A stretch of DNA of 64,000 bases, from the NCBI GenBank assembly GCA_035519675.1, contig DATIWB010000005.1, positions 8,690 through 72,689 on the forward strand, read 5' to 3'. The position numbers and the translations under genes were made by a program. Shown piece after piece: positions 16,842 through 26,079 of the stretch. Every line of letters begins with the position of its first letter. The first letter of the stretch is position 1. This DNA comes from RPRB01 sp035519675. Its GTDB lineage: Bacteria; Myxococcota; Myxococcia; Myxococcales; Myxococcaceae. The notes below the pieces were generated by a model, which did no database searches, was not told the DNA's origin, and worked only from the letters and a program-made list of their open reading frames with translations.

Positions 16842-18122
16842 ATGGCCACCGAGGTGCAGCTTCCGGCGCTTTCCCCGACGATGACCGAGGGGAAGATCGT
16901 CAAGTGGCTCAAGAAGGAGGGCGACAGCGTCTCCTCCGGCGAGGCCATCGCCGAGGTCGAGACCGACAAGTCCAACCTCGAGGTCGAGGCGTTCGACGAC
17001 GGCGTCTTGCTGAAGATCCTCGTCCAGGAAGGCGAGACCGGCGCGGTCGGCGCGCCCATCGCGGTGATCGGCGCCAAGGGCGAGAAGGTGGAGGCGTCCA
17101 AGCCCGCACCGAAGTCGGCGGCCCCGAAGCCCGCCGCCGTCCAGCCCGAGGAGCGCGCCCAGCGTCCGGGCGGTCCGGCGCAGGTGGTGCCCATCCGCCG
17201 GGCCGAGGAGCGCGCGCCGGCGCCGGCGCCGGCGTCCGAGGACGGCCGCCTCCGGGCCTCGCCGCTCGCCAAGCGGATGGCACGGGAGGAGGGGCTCGAC
17301 CTCGCCGGCGTGCAGGGCTCCGGCCCCAGCGGCCGCATCGTGAAGCGCGACGTGGAGGCAGCGATGGGCCAGGTGGGAGCCGCGGCCCTGGCGCCTGCCC
17401 CCCGTCCCGGGTCTGCCCCCCCACCGGCCCCGGTCTTCGGCCGGCGCGAACCGGAGGTCCTGCCGATCTCCGGGATGAGGAAGATCATCGCCCAGCGGAT
17501 GGCGGAGGTGAAGCCGGGCGTCCCGCACTTCTACGTCACGGTCGACATCGACATGGAGGAGGCGGTCAAGGTCCGCGAGCAGGCCAAGGCGGCCGAGGTG
17601 AAGATCTCGATCAACGACCTCATCGTGAAGGCCGCGGCCATGGCGCTCCGCCGGCAGCCGAAGGTGAACGTCTCGCTCCAGGGTGACCGCCTGCTCCAGT
17701 TCCACACCGCGGACGTGGGCATCGCGGTGGCGATCGAGGATGGGCTCATCACCCCGGTCATCCGCGATGCAGATCTGAAGTCGCTGGGGGCCATCGCCGC
17801 CGAGGCGCGCGAGCTGGCCGAGCGGGCGCGGCGCAAGGCGCTCCGGCCCGAGGAGTACTCGGGCGGGTCGATCACCGTGTCCAACCTGGGAATGTTCGGG
17901 GTGGACTCGTTCATCGCGGTCATCAACCCGCCGCAGGCCTCCATCGTGGCGGTGGGCGCGGTGGCGGAGCGGGCGGTGGTACGCGACGGCAAGGTGGTGG
18001 TGCGCAAGACGATGTCCACGACCTTCTCCGGAGACCACCGGGTGGTCGACGGCGCGCTCGGCGCCCAGTACCTGCAGGAGCTCAAGGCGCTCCTCGAGCA
18101 GCCGACGCGCTTGCTGTTCTAG
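16842..18122 (+). CDS. pdhC: Pyruvate dehydrogenase E2, dihydrolipoamide acetyltransferase
   Basis: 426 residues from ATG 16842. One lipoyl domain (1-80) with Lys43 in VETDKSNLEVEAF as the lipoylation site; a Pro/Ala-rich linker; a peripheral-subunit-binding domain (about 132-172, RLRASPLAKRMAREEGLDL...GPSGRIVKRDV); a second linker; and the catalytic core, with catalytic His399 in SGDHRVVDGALG. It transfers the acetyl group to CoA and forms the core of the complex. A single lipoyl domain and the ALSPTMTEGKIVKWLKKEGD start resemble alphaproteobacterial/mitochondrial-type E2 rather than the E. coli three-lipoyl form. Confidence 0.95.
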   Translation: MATEVQLPALSPTMTEGKIVKWLKKEGDSVSSGEAIAEVETDKSNLEVEAFDDGVLLKILVQEGETGAVGAPIAVIGAKGEKVEASKPAPKSAAPKPAAVQPEERAQRPGGPAQVVPIRRAEERAPAPAPASEDGRLRASPLAKRMAREEGLDLAGVQGSGPSGRIVKRDVEAAMGQVGAAALAPAPRPGSAPPPAPVFGRREPEVLPISGMRKIIAQRMAEVKPGVPHFYVTVDIDMEEAVKVREQAKAAEVKISINDLIVKAAAMALRRQPKVNVSLQGDRLLQFHTADVGIAVAIEDGLITPVIRDADLKSLGAIAAEARELAERARRKALRPEEYSGGSITVSNLGMFGVDSFIAVINPPQASIVAVGAVAERAVVRDGKVVVRKTMSTTFSGDHRVVDGALGAQYLQELKALLEQPTRLLF

Positions 18123-18171
18123 CCCGGCCCCGGCCCAGAGACCGCCCGAGGTGCCGTCCCGCCTCAGACGT

Positions 18172-20268
18172 TCAGGCGGCGACGTCGCCGGGATGGTCGG
18201 GCGCCGCCGGTGAGGCGAGTGCCGGGAGTCGGATCCGGAACGTGCTCCCCAGCCCAGGTTGGGAGGTCACCTCGAGCGTCCCGCCAGCGCGGTGGACGAT
18301 GCTCCACACCAGGGTCAGGCCGAGCCCGATGCCCTGAGGGCCGCCGCGGGTGGTGAAGAACGGCTCGAAGATGCGCGACAGGTGCGCGGCCGGGATGCCG
18401 GGTCCCTCGTCCTGCACCTCGATCACCACCGCGCCCTGCGCGTCGTGGGTGCGGACCCGGATGGCTCCGGACGGGGCGGCGAGCCGCGCGTTCCGGATCA
18501 GCTGGACCAGCGCCTGCTCCAGCTGCCCCGCGGTGACCATCACCTTCGCGGTGCTCTCGGTCCGCAGCACCGCGGCGCCCGCGGCCTCGCCCAGCTCCGT
18601 GCGGAGGGCCTTGAGCACGCAGCCGTTCGGGTCGACGGACTCGGGCCGGGCCACGTCCTGCCGGGCCAGCTCCCGCAGGCCCTTGACGATGGCCCCGATC
18701 CGCTGCGCGCCGTCCTCCACGTCCTGGAGCAGCTCGCGGAGGCTCGCGGCGAGGTCGCGGATCTGCACCTCGGTGAGGGCCCGGACCGCGGCCGCGGCGT
18801 CGCCCTGGCCACAGAGCCGCGCGGCACGCTCGATGGAGTCGGCACCGGACTCCAGCTCGTCGGCCGCGCCCCGCAGGGTCGAGAGGTTGCCCAGCACCGC
18901 CCCGAGCGGCGTCTGGATCTCGTGCGCCGCCCCATGGGCCAGCTGCCCGAGCGAGGCGAGGCGCTCCTGCTCCCGGAGCCGTCCCTCCAGCGTGCGCTGG
19001 GCGGTCACGTCGCGGTAGTGGACGACCACCAGCTCCGGATCCCCGGCGGCCTCGGTCCGGAAGCCGCTGAAGCGCACCGTCCGCCCGCGGGGCAGGGAGA
19101 TCTCCGCGGCGAGGTCGGGGGCGCCGCTGGCGAGCGGACAGCCGACGCACGGCGCCACCCGCCCGGCCAGCAGCTGATGACAGCTCTTCCCCGGCACCTG
19201 GGTGATGGGCACGCCGGCGGCCTCGGCGTAGGCGAGGTTCGCCCGGCGGATGACGAAGCCGTCCTGGAGCGCGATGGGCTCGCGGATGGCGTCGAAGGTG
19301 CGCTCCCACTCGCGCTTGGCGTGCACCACCGCCCGCGTCCGGAGCTCGATCTTCGCCTCCAGGGCGGCGTTGGCGGCGAGGATCTCGCTCTGCGCCTGGT
19401 GGAGCCGGGCGGTGTTGAGGGTGCCGGCGAGCGCCGTTGCCACCTGGGAGCCCCAGGCCGAGAAGCGCTGGCGGTCCGGCTCGGAGAACGCCGGGCGGCC
19501 CGGACGGCGCACCGCCTCGAGCACGCCCACCAGCTCGCCCGCGCGAACCAGCGGGACGGCCAGCATCGCTCCCGGCTCGGCACCGTCACGGCGACGCACC
19601 GCTTCGCGCCAGGGCTCGGGCAGCTCTCCCTCGGCGTGACAGAGTGGCGCCGCGTCGGCGGCACAGGCCCCGGCGAGCAGCTCGCCGATTGGCATCGAGG
19701 TCGGTGGAGCGGGGAGCGCCGGGTCGGCGGCTGCCAGCGTCAGGGTGGCCCCCTCGCCGATGCGCCAGCAGAGCACCCGGTCTGCCTGGACCAGCCCGCG
19801 GACCCGGCGCACCGCCTCCCAGGCGATCTTCTCCGGCGTCGGCAGGAGGTGGAGCGCCTGGACCTCCGAGGAGAACCGCTCCGCCTCGGCGAGCCGCTGC
19901 TCGAGCGTGGGGGAAACCTGGGCCGGCGGGGTGTCCATTCCCCGGCGGGCTCGGGCGTCGCGGAGGAGCGTCGCCACCTCGTCGAGCCGAGTGACTGCAA
20001 TCACCCCGGCGGGAAGGGCCCGCGGGGCATGCCCCTCGTCCACCTGCAGCAGCCCGGTGGCCCCGGAGGCGACGACGCGGGAGAGCAGGAGGCGCCAGAA
20101 AGGCACCGGCCGGGCAAGCACGGCCTCGGCGACCCCGGCTCCCAGGAGGCCGAGGACCTCGTCCGGCGCGCAGGGCCGGGGATCGAGCCCGCCCGCGCGA
20201 AGCGCGTCGAGCAGCGCCGCCGGGGGCGCGTCGGGGCCGACGACGAGGACCGGCAGGGTCGCCTCCAT
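18172..20268 (-). CDS. Hybrid-less sensor histidine kinase with GAF and PAS domains
   Basis: 698 residues from ATG 20268. The first ~110 residues (PVLVVGPDAPPAALLDALRAGGLDP) resemble a degenerate receiver or Rossmann-like domain. A GAF domain lies at about 145-320, then a coiled linker and a PAS domain (about 340-430) holding a C-x11-C-x2-C group in SCHQLLAGRVAPCVGCPL, which could sense redox or bind metal. HisKA has the phospho-acceptor His449 in AAHEIQTPLG (most relatives have NNPL). The ATPase domain has N, DEGPGIP, FEPFFTTRGG and GIGLGL boxes. No membrane helix, so it is cytosolic. It follows its probable partner regulator by 19 bases. Confidence 0.9.
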   Translation of the reverse strand: MEATLPVLVVGPDAPPAALLDALRAGGLDPRPCAPDEVLGLLGAGVAEAVLARPVPFWRLLLSRVVASGATGLLQVDEGHAPRALPAGVIAVTRLDEVATLLRDARARRGMDTPPAQVSPTLEQRLAEAERFSSEVQALHLLPTPEKIAWEAVRRVRGLVQADRVLCWRIGEGATLTLAAADPALPAPPTSMPIGELLAGACAADAAPLCHAEGELPEPWREAVRRRDGAEPGAMLAVPLVRAGELVGVLEAVRRPGRPAFSEPDRQRFSAWGSQVATALAGTLNTARLHQAQSEILAANAALEAKIELRTRAVVHAKREWERTFDAIREPIALQDGFVIRRANLAYAEAAGVPITQVPGKSCHQLLAGRVAPCVGCPLASGAPDLAAEISLPRGRTVRFSGFRTEAAGDPELVVVHYRDVTAQRTLEGRLREQERLASLGQLAHGAAHEIQTPLGAVLGNLSTLRGAADELESGADSIERAARLCGQGDAAAAVRALTEVQIRDLAASLRELLQDVEDGAQRIGAIVKGLRELARQDVARPESVDPNGCVLKALRTELGEAAGAAVLRTESTAKVMVTAGQLEQALVQLIRNARLAAPSGAIRVRTHDAQGAVVIEVQDEGPGIPAAHLSRIFEPFFTTRGGPQGIGLGLTLVWSIVHRAGGTLEVTSQPGLGSTFRIRLPALASPAAPDHPGDVAA

Positions 20269-20287
20269 CGGGAAGCCCTGGGGACGG

Positions 20288-20827
20288 TCAGCCGACCGCG
20301 AAGGAGACCGCGGCCCGCTCCTCGGTGTCGTCGAGCAGGATCGAGCCGGTGGAGTCACGGACCACCTGCAGCTCGGGGTTGGCGCTGGCGATGGCCCGGC
20401 AGATCTCGCCCTTCACCTGATCGAGCAGCTGGGAGTTCTCGCGCTCGCGGTAGAGCCGGTCGACGGCGGCCCGGACCACGCCCCGGAGCTCGACCCCGTC
20501 CCAGGGCTTCACCAGGAAGCGGTAGACGTCGCCGTGCTCCATGGCCTGGAGCGCCGTTCCCACGCCGGCAGGCGAGGTGAGCAGCACCCGCATGGTGGCC
20601 GGCTGGATGCGCCGGACCTCGAGGAGCAGCGCCAGCCCGGTGCCGTCCGGCAGCGCGGTGTCCGCCACCACCACGTCCACCGATTCGCGGGCGACGATGG
20701 CCAGGGCGTCCTTGAGGCACGAGACCTCGTAGAGGCGGTGGGCCTCGTGGTCGAGGCTGTGGTGGAACGCTTCGGCGCTGCGAGCGTCCCCGGCGACGAT
20801 CAACACGGTCCGGCTGGAGATGGCCAT
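20288..20827 (-). CDS. Response regulator, receiver domain with short C-terminal helix region
   Basis: 179 residues from ATG 20827. The receiver domain (about 6-125) has the phospho-acceptor Asp56 in VVVADTALPDG, the Thr of LLTSPAG and the Lys of RFLVKPWD. The N-terminal acidic pair is reduced (LIVAGDARSAEA, one Asp). The KPWDGVELRGVVRAAVDRLY ending resembles receivers of RpfG-type regulators, but no HD-GYP output follows; the last 50 residues are a helix and a short unknown tail. Co-transcribed with the histidine kinase downstream. Confidence 0.88.
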   Translation of the reverse strand: MAISSRTVLIVAGDARSAEAFHHSLDHEAHRLYEVSCLKDALAIVARESVDVVVADTALPDGTGLALLLEVRRIQPATMRVLLTSPAGVGTALQAMEHGDVYRFLVKPWDGVELRGVVRAAVDRLYRERENSQLLDQVKGEICRAIASANPELQVVRDSTGSILLDDTEERAAVSFAVG

Positions 20828-20975
20828 CTTCGTGCTCTCCTCTTGTCCCGCAGGGTGGCTGTACAAGCCCTGGGCCAGGGTGAACGCCCAGCAATGGCGG
20901 TGGGTTCGCGGGCGAGGGCTGGGGTGCGCCCCGAGTCCTGGGGTGGGCCGGACCTTGCGAGGGCATCGGGGGAGG

Positions 20976-21124
20976 TGCGATGCCGAAGCCGGTGGGGCGG
21001 GTGCAGATTCGCCGGGAGCCCCGGGGCGAGCGCGCCCGGAAGATCGTCGACGACGGGCCTGGCGCTCCGCGCGCTGTCCGGGCAGGGAACCACCGCCTGC
21101 ATCGAGCTGCCGCGGGCCGCCTGA
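20976..21124 (+). pseudogene. Possible decayed fragment of a histidine-kinase ATPase domain
   Basis: Within the 461-bp gap between the response regulator (minus) and phaB (plus), one frame reads GRVQIRREPRGERARKIVDDG, which resembles the strand before and the start of the G1 box (DxGxGI) of a HATPase domain. In a shifted frame the following bases read GLALRALSGQGTTACIELPRAA-stop, like the end of such a domain (S.x.GxGTT.x.ELPRA). The N-terminal and middle parts are missing. I infer a remnant of a sensor kinase with an internal deletion and a frameshift. The rest of the gap must hold both promoters; no clear -35/-10 was found. Confidence 0.35.
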
Positions 21125-21288
21125 GCACGTCTGGCGCGTTCGACGCATCGTGTCGAACGGGGAGGCTCGGCGTACCACGGCCGCGGCCGGCGCCCCCAGG
21201 GAACAGGTGCGCAAGGCTTGCGCTCTGGACAGTCACCCCCTGCCAGGTCGAGATCGGCCCCGGGTTTCCGCGAGGAGGAACCAGAGCC

Positions 21289-22035
21289 ATGTCTTCCGAT
21301 CGCATCGCGCTGGTCACCGGGGGCGCCGGCGGCCTGGGGTACACCATCTGCACCAAGCTCCACGAGAAGGGGTACCGGGTGGTGCTGACGCACTCGCCGA
21401 GCAACACCACCATCAAGGAGACGCTGGCCGACATGAAGGCCAGGGGGCATGACTTCCACGCCTACCCGGTGGACGTCGCGGACTACGACTCCTGTCTGCG
21501 CTGTGTGGAGAGGGTCCGGAAGGACGTGGGTCACATCGACATCCTGATCAACAACGCCGGCATCACCCGGGACACGACCTTCCGGAAGATGGCCAGGGAG
21601 GACTGGGACGTGGTGATCCGCACCAACCTCGACAGCATGTTCAACATGACCAAGCACGTCATCGAGGGGATGCTCGAGCACGGCTGGGGACGGATCATCA
21701 ACGTCAGCTCGGTGAACGGGAGCAAGGGCGCGTTCGGGCAGACCAACTACGCGGCGGCGAAGGCCGGCATCCACGGCTTCACCAAGTCGCTGGCGCTCGA
21801 GGTGGCCAAGAAGGGCATCACCGTGAACACCATCAGCCCGGGCTACATCGGGACCAAGATGGTGATGGCCATTCCCACGGAAGTGCTGGAGACGAAGATC
21901 ATCCCGCAGATTCCGGTGGCGCGGCTCGGCAAGCCCGAGGAGGTCGCCGGGCTCATCATCTACCTCTGCTCGGACGAGGCGGCCTTCGTCACCGGGGCGA
22001 ACATCGCGATCAACGGCGGCCAGCACATGCAGTGA
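21289..22035 (+). CDS. phaB: Acetoacetyl-CoA reductase (PhaB-like SDR)
   Basis: 248 residues from ATG 21289, preceded by GAGGAGG. NADPH motif TGGAGGLG at the N-terminus, NNAG, the Ser-Tyr-Lys triad in NVSSVNG and NYAAAKAG, and the tail INGGQHMQ, which is typical of PhaB and separates it from FabG (usually VNGGMYM). It reduces acetoacetyl-CoA to (R)-3-hydroxybutyryl-CoA for polyhydroxybutyrate. No phaA or phaC is near. FabG remains an alternative. Confidence 0.85.
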   Translation: MSSDRIALVTGGAGGLGYTICTKLHEKGYRVVLTHSPSNTTIKETLADMKARGHDFHAYPVDVADYDSCLRCVERVRKDVGHIDILINNAGITRDTTFRKMAREDWDVVIRTNLDSMFNMTKHVIEGMLEHGWGRIINVSSVNGSKGAFGQTNYAAAKAGIHGFTKSLALEVAKKGITVNTISPGYIGTKMVMAIPTEVLETKIIPQIPVARLGKPEEVAGLIIYLCSDEAAFVTGANIAINGGQHMQ

Positions 22036-22184
22036 CCGGCGGCGGCCCCCGGCCGGCGTCACCTCACGACGTCGTCTGAACCGGAGAGCCGGGGCCTCGT
22101 TCCCTGCGGCAGCACGTCGTGCCACGGGCGCCGACGGCCGTCCGCCGGGCCCTTCAGCGCCGATCGATCCCCGGAGCGGCTGGC

Positions 22185-22409
22185 TCAACCGCGGGGTCGG
22201 CGCGGCCTCCTCGAGGCGGAGGCGCCGGACCCCGCTGGGTCCCCCGGCTTCCAGGGAACGCCTCGCTTGCGCTCGATGTACTCGCGGATGAGCCGGCGAA
22301 CCATCTGCGACGGCGTCACGTCCTCCTCGGCGCAGAGCTGCTCGAACACCGCCTTCTTGCGCGGGTCGATCAGGATGGTGAGCCGGGCGGTGCGATCTTC
22401 GATTGTCAT
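22185..22409 (-). CDS. Ribbon-helix-helix (CopG-like) regulator
   Basis: 74 residues. A beta strand RTARLTILIDPRKKAVFEQL leads into helix-turn-helix-like EEDVTPSQMVRRLIREYIERK, the usual RHH pattern, followed by a basic, disordered tail rich in Arg. It is divergent from the Ehr cluster with only 47 bp between starts, so it may repress itself and that operon. No toxin partner is adjacent. Confidence 0.75.
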   Translation of the reverse strand: MTIEDRTARLTILIDPRKKAVFEQLCAEEDVTPSQMVRRLIREYIERKRGVPWKPGDPAGSGASASRRPRRPRG

Positions 22410-22444
22410 CAGGCGTTCATGGGTCGTACACTGGAGACACCTTT

Positions 22445-22461
22445 GATGATAATACGATGAT
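22445..22461. promoter_or_regulatory. Direct-repeat candidate operator for the RHH protein
   Basis: GATGAT-AATAC-GATGAT, two 6-bp direct repeats 5 bp apart, in an AT-rich patch that stands out from the GC-rich surroundings. It lies between the divergent RHH gene and the Ehr operon and touches the first ATG (22457) of hyfB. RHH dimers often bind such short direct or inverted repeats; assignment is inference. Confidence 0.3.
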
Positions 22462-24463
22462 CATGGGCTCGGCGCCATCCCTCTCGGTTCTTCTGGCGCT
22501 GGTCGCCGGCTGGTTCGCGCTGGGCCTGGCAGGGCTGCTCCGTCCGCACGCCCTCGGCTTCGTCGGTCGGGTCCTCTTTCCCCTCGGTGCGCTGGTCGCC
22601 GTCGGGGTGGCGCTGGTCGGTCTCGGTGCGCTCCGGCCCGACCGGGCCGCGGAGCAGCTGGTGCTCCCGCTCGGTCTCCCGGACCTTCCCTTCCACCTGC
22701 GACTCGATGCGCTCTCGGGGTTCTTCCTGCTGCTCCTGGGAGCGGCCGGAGCCGGCATCTCCATCTTCGCCGCGGGCTACTTTCGCGCCGGCGAGGGAAC
22801 CGCGCCCGGGCTGCTCTGCCTGCAGTACCACGTCTTCCTCGCCAGCATGGTCCTGGTGGTGGTGGCCAACGACGCCTACCTCTTCATGGTGGCGTGGGAG
22901 ACCATGGCCCTCAGCTCGTATTTCCTGGTCACCACCCAGCACCGCATCCCCGAGATTCGACGGGCGGGCTTTCTCTATCTGCTCATCGCCCACGTCGGCG
23001 CACTGAGCATCCTCCTCTGCTTCGGGGTCCTGCAGGGTGGCAGCTGGAAGTTCACCTTCGATGCGATGCGAGGACCGACGCTCCCTCCGGGTCGGGCGAC
23101 CGTGGCCTTCCTCCTGGCCCTGCTCGGATTCGGAGCGAAGGCAGGGCTGGTCCCCCTCCACGTGTGGCTGCCCGAGGCGCATCCCGCCGCGCCCTCGCCG
23201 GTCTCGGCGATGATGAGCGGGCTGATGCTGAAGACCGCCGTGTACGGCGTGCTGCGGGTGACCTTCGACCTGCTCCACACCGGACTCTGGTGGTGGGGGA
23301 CGCTGGTCCTGGGGATCGGGCTGTTCAGCGCGCTGCTGGGGGTGGTCTTCGCCGCGGTCCAGACCGACATGAAGAGGCTGCTGGCCTACTCCTCGATCGA
23401 GAACGTGGGGATGATCTTCTGCGGGATCGGCCTGGCGATCCTCTTCCGCGCCTTCGATCTCCGGCTCTTCGCCGCGCTGGCCCTGAGCGCCGCGCTGATC
23501 CACTCGCTCAACCACGCCCTCTTCAAGAGCCTGCTCTTCCTCGCCACCGGCTCGGTTCTCCACGCGACCGGTGAACGCAACCTCGGGAAGCTCGGTGGGC
23601 TGATCCACCGGATGCCCTGGGTGGCGGCCTGCGCCCTGATCGGCACGCTGGCCATCGCCGGGCTCCCCCCACTCAACGGCTTCGTCTCCGAATGGCTCCT
23701 GCTCCAGGCGTTCCTGGTCACTCCCCGGATCCCGCAGACCTTCGTCAACATGCTGGTTCCGCTCGGCGCGGCGGCCCTCGCCCTCACCGCCGCGCTCGCT
23801 GCCTACGTGATGGTGAAGTTCTACGGGGTGATCTTCCTCGGGCAACCCCGCGAGCCCTCGCTGGCGAAGGCCCATCCGCCCGGGCCGCTCCAGCGGCTGG
23901 GCCTGGCCTGGCTGGCGGCGGGATGCGTGGCGCTGGGCGTCTTCCCCCAGCTGGCACTGACCGCCACCGCGGGGATCACCCGCGGCGCGGTGGGTGAGGC
24001 GGTGCGGCCGGGGTCCTGGCTCTTCATCGCCCCGCTGGCTCCGGCGCAGGCCTCGTACAGCGGGGTGCTGTTTCTGGCCGGAATCCTCGGCATCTTCGCG
24101 CTGACCTTCGTGCTCGTCCGGCGCCTGTACCACGGCCGGGTGCGCCGGGCGCCGCCCTGGGACTGCGGCTACCCCTGGCTGACGCCGCGGATGCAGGACA
24201 CCGCGGAGGGTTTCGGCCAGCCGATTCGCCACATCTTCGGATCGGCGTTCCGGATCGAGCGGGAGCTCCCCACGGCCTGGGACAGCTCGCCGCGCTACCG
24301 CATCCACATCGAGGACCGGATCTGGCGCGCGCTCTACGTCCCGCTGGGTCGCGGCGTCCAGCGGCTGGCCGATGCGGTGGCGGTCATCCAGGGCGGGCGC
24401 CTGGCGGTCTACCTCCTGTACGCCTTCCTCACCCTCGTCGCTCTGCTGGTGTTCGTGCTGTGA
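22457..24463 (+). CDS. hyfB: Ehr complex membrane subunit, HyfB/NuoL-like antiporter
   Basis: About 668 residues (ATG 22457 or 22463). Proton-conducting-membrane-transporter family (NuoL/M/N type): about 16 membrane helices; FMVAWETMALSSYFLV carries the conserved membrane Glu, AKAGLVPLHVWLPEAHPAAPSPVSAMMSG holds the channel Lys and the amphipathic signature, and KRLLAYSSIENVGMIF the second Lys region. The C-terminal part (CGYPWLTPRMQDTAEGFGQPIR) is characteristic of HyfB of hydrogenase-4. It should translocate ions in the membrane arm. It is first in a six-gene operon; its stop overlaps the GTG of the next gene. Confidence 0.88.
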   Translation: MIMGSAPSLSVLLALVAGWFALGLAGLLRPHALGFVGRVLFPLGALVAVGVALVGLGALRPDRAAEQLVLPLGLPDLPFHLRLDALSGFFLLLLGAAGAGISIFAAGYFRAGEGTAPGLLCLQYHVFLASMVLVVVANDAYLFMVAWETMALSSYFLVTTQHRIPEIRRAGFLYLLIAHVGALSILLCFGVLQGGSWKFTFDAMRGPTLPPGRATVAFLLALLGFGAKAGLVPLHVWLPEAHPAAPSPVSAMMSGLMLKTAVYGVLRVTFDLLHTGLWWWGTLVLGIGLFSALLGVVFAAVQTDMKRLLAYSSIENVGMIFCGIGLAILFRAFDLRLFAALALSAALIHSLNHALFKSLLFLATGSVLHATGERNLGKLGGLIHRMPWVAACALIGTLAIAGLPPLNGFVSEWLLLQAFLVTPRIPQTFVNMLVPLGAAALALTAALAAYVMVKFYGVIFLGQPREPSLAKAHPPGPLQRLGLAWLAAGCVALGVFPQLALTATAGITRGAVGEAVRPGSWLFIAPLAPAQASYSGVLFLAGILGIFALTFVLVRRLYHGRVRRAPPWDCGYPWLTPRMQDTAEGFGQPIRHIFGSAFRIERELPTAWDSSPRYRIHIEDRIWRALYVPLGRGVQRLADAVAVIQGGRLAVYLLYAFLTLVALLVFVL

Positions 24464-25410
24464 CCGCCTCGGCCGTCCTCCGCCAGACGGGCGAGGTGGT
24501 GCTGGCCATCGCCCTGGCTCCCTTCTTCATGGGGTGGGTCGCCCAGTGCCGGGCCTGGCTCCAGAACCGGTCCGCGCCGCCGCTCCTCCAGCCGTGGCGT
24601 CTGCTCCGCAAGCTCTTCTGGAAGGATGCGACGCTGGCCGAGAACGCCTCGCCGCTGTTCCGGCTGGCGCCCTACGTCCTCTTCGGAACGATGGTCCTGG
24701 CCGCGGCGATCATCCCCTCGGTGGCGATCGATCTCCCCTTCGCCTTCGTGGCCGACGCCATCGCCCTGGTGGGGCTGTTCGCGACCGCTCGGGTGTTCGT
24801 GGCGCTGGCGGCGATGGACATCGGCACCGCCTTCGGGAGCCTCGGCGCACGGCGGGAGATGATGATCGGCTTCCTGGCGGAACCGGCCCTGCTGATGGTC
24901 TTCTTCAACGGCTTCCTGATCTGCGGGAGCACGGCCCTGCCCAGCGTCGTGGAGAGGCTGGCTGCTCCACCCTTCATCATCTACCCCAGCCTGGCCTTCG
25001 CCGGGGTTGCCTTCGTGATGGTGCTGCTCGCCGAGAACGGGCGGCTGCCCATCGACAACCCGACCACCCATCTGGAGTTGACGATGATCCACGAGGCGAT
25101 GGTGCTGGAGTACTCGGCGCGCCACCTGGCGCTCGTCGAGTGGGCATCGGCGCTCAAGCTCTTCAACTACGCCTGCCTCGGCTTCGCCCTCTTCGTCCCC
25201 TGGGGAGTGGCTTCCCGGGGAGCCGGGCCGGGAGCCCTGGTGCTGGCGGTCCTGGCGCTTCTCCTCAAGTTGGGCGCGGCCGGCGCGGTGCTGGCCGTGG
25301 TGGAGACGGTCTCCGCCAAGCTGCGCATCTTCCGTGCGCCCGAGTTCCTGGCGATGGCGTTTCTCCTCGCCGTTCTCGGCCTCCTGGTTCACCTCATGCT
25401 GGGAGCCTGA
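24460..25410 (+). CDS. hyfC: Ehr complex subunit, HyfC/NuoH-like
   Basis: 316 residues from GTG 24460, overlapping the previous stop by 4. Eight or so helices with the NuoH/HyfC signatures WRLLRKLFWKD near the N-terminus, ALAAMDIGTAFGSLGARREM, and AENGRLPIDNPTTHLELTMIHEAM, which has the acidic residues linking the hydrophilic and membrane arms. It anchors the large and small subunits to the membrane. All polar landmark residues of the family appear present. Confidence 0.9.
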   Translation: MTASAVLRQTGEVVLAIALAPFFMGWVAQCRAWLQNRSAPPLLQPWRLLRKLFWKDATLAENASPLFRLAPYVLFGTMVLAAAIIPSVAIDLPFAFVADAIALVGLFATARVFVALAAMDIGTAFGSLGARREMMIGFLAEPALLMVFFNGFLICGSTALPSVVERLAAPPFIIYPSLAFAGVAFVMVLLAENGRLPIDNPTTHLELTMIHEAMVLEYSARHLALVEWASALKLFNYACLGFALFVPWGVASRGAGPGALVLAVLALLLKLGAAGAVLAVVETVSAKLRIFRAPEFLAMAFLLAVLGLLVHLMLGA

Positions 25411-25412
25411 AC

Positions 25413-26078
25413 GTGCCGCCCCCCAGCCTCACCGCGCAGCTGCTGAACCTCTTCGCCGCCGGCTTGCTCCTGATCTCCTTCGCCATGCTTTCCCAGCGAA
25501 GGACGCGGCGACTCATCGCCCTCTTCGCCTTGCAGGGGACGATCCTCACCGCCTCCACCACGCTGGTGGCCTACAGCGCCGGGCTGCGTCACCTCTACTA
25601 CTCGGCGTGGCTCACCCTGGTCCTCAAGGTCGTGTTCCTGCCCTGGATCCTCCTCCGCCTGGTCGACCGGCTGGAGGCGCAGTGGGACACCGAGCCGCTG
25701 ATCAAGATCCCCACCACCATGCTCCTCGGCGTGGGGCTGGTGATCTTCGCCTTCGGCCTGGCCCAGCCGATCAGCGCCCTGGCCACCACCATCACCCGGA
25801 ACACGCTGGGCATCGCCCTGGCGGTCATCTTCCTGGCCTTCGTGATGATGATCACCCGGCGGAAGGCGGTCACCCAGGTGATGGGGTTCCTGGCCATGGA
25901 GAACGGACTGTTCTTCGCCGCCACCAGCGCCACCTACGGGATGCCGATGGTGGTCGAGCTGGGAATCGCCCTCGACGTCCTGGTGGGCGTCTTCATCCTG
26001 GGCATCTTCTTCTTCCAGATCCGGGAACAGTTCGAGAGCCTCGATCTGCACCACCTCGAGAAGCTCAAGGAGGATTGA
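25413..26078 (+). CDS. hyfE: Ehr complex subunit, HyfE/NuoK-like
   Basis: 221 residues from GTG 25413, 2 bases after the previous stop. Hydrophobic, about seven helices; FALQGTILTASTTLVAYSAG and VMGFLAMENGLFFAATSATYG contain the conserved Gln/Glu positions of the HyfE family, whose C-terminal half is NuoK-like (Glu in MENG). Part of the ion channel next to HyfC. Confidence 0.86.
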   Translation: MPPPSLTAQLLNLFAAGLLLISFAMLSQRRTRRLIALFALQGTILTASTTLVAYSAGLRHLYYSAWLTLVLKVVFLPWILLRLVDRLEAQWDTEPLIKIPTTMLLGVGLVIFAFGLAQPISALATTITRNTLGIALAVIFLAFVMMITRRKAVTQVMGFLAMENGLFFAATSATYGMPMVVELGIALDVLVGVFILGIFFFQIREQFESLDLHHLEKLKED

Positions 26079-26079
26079 G

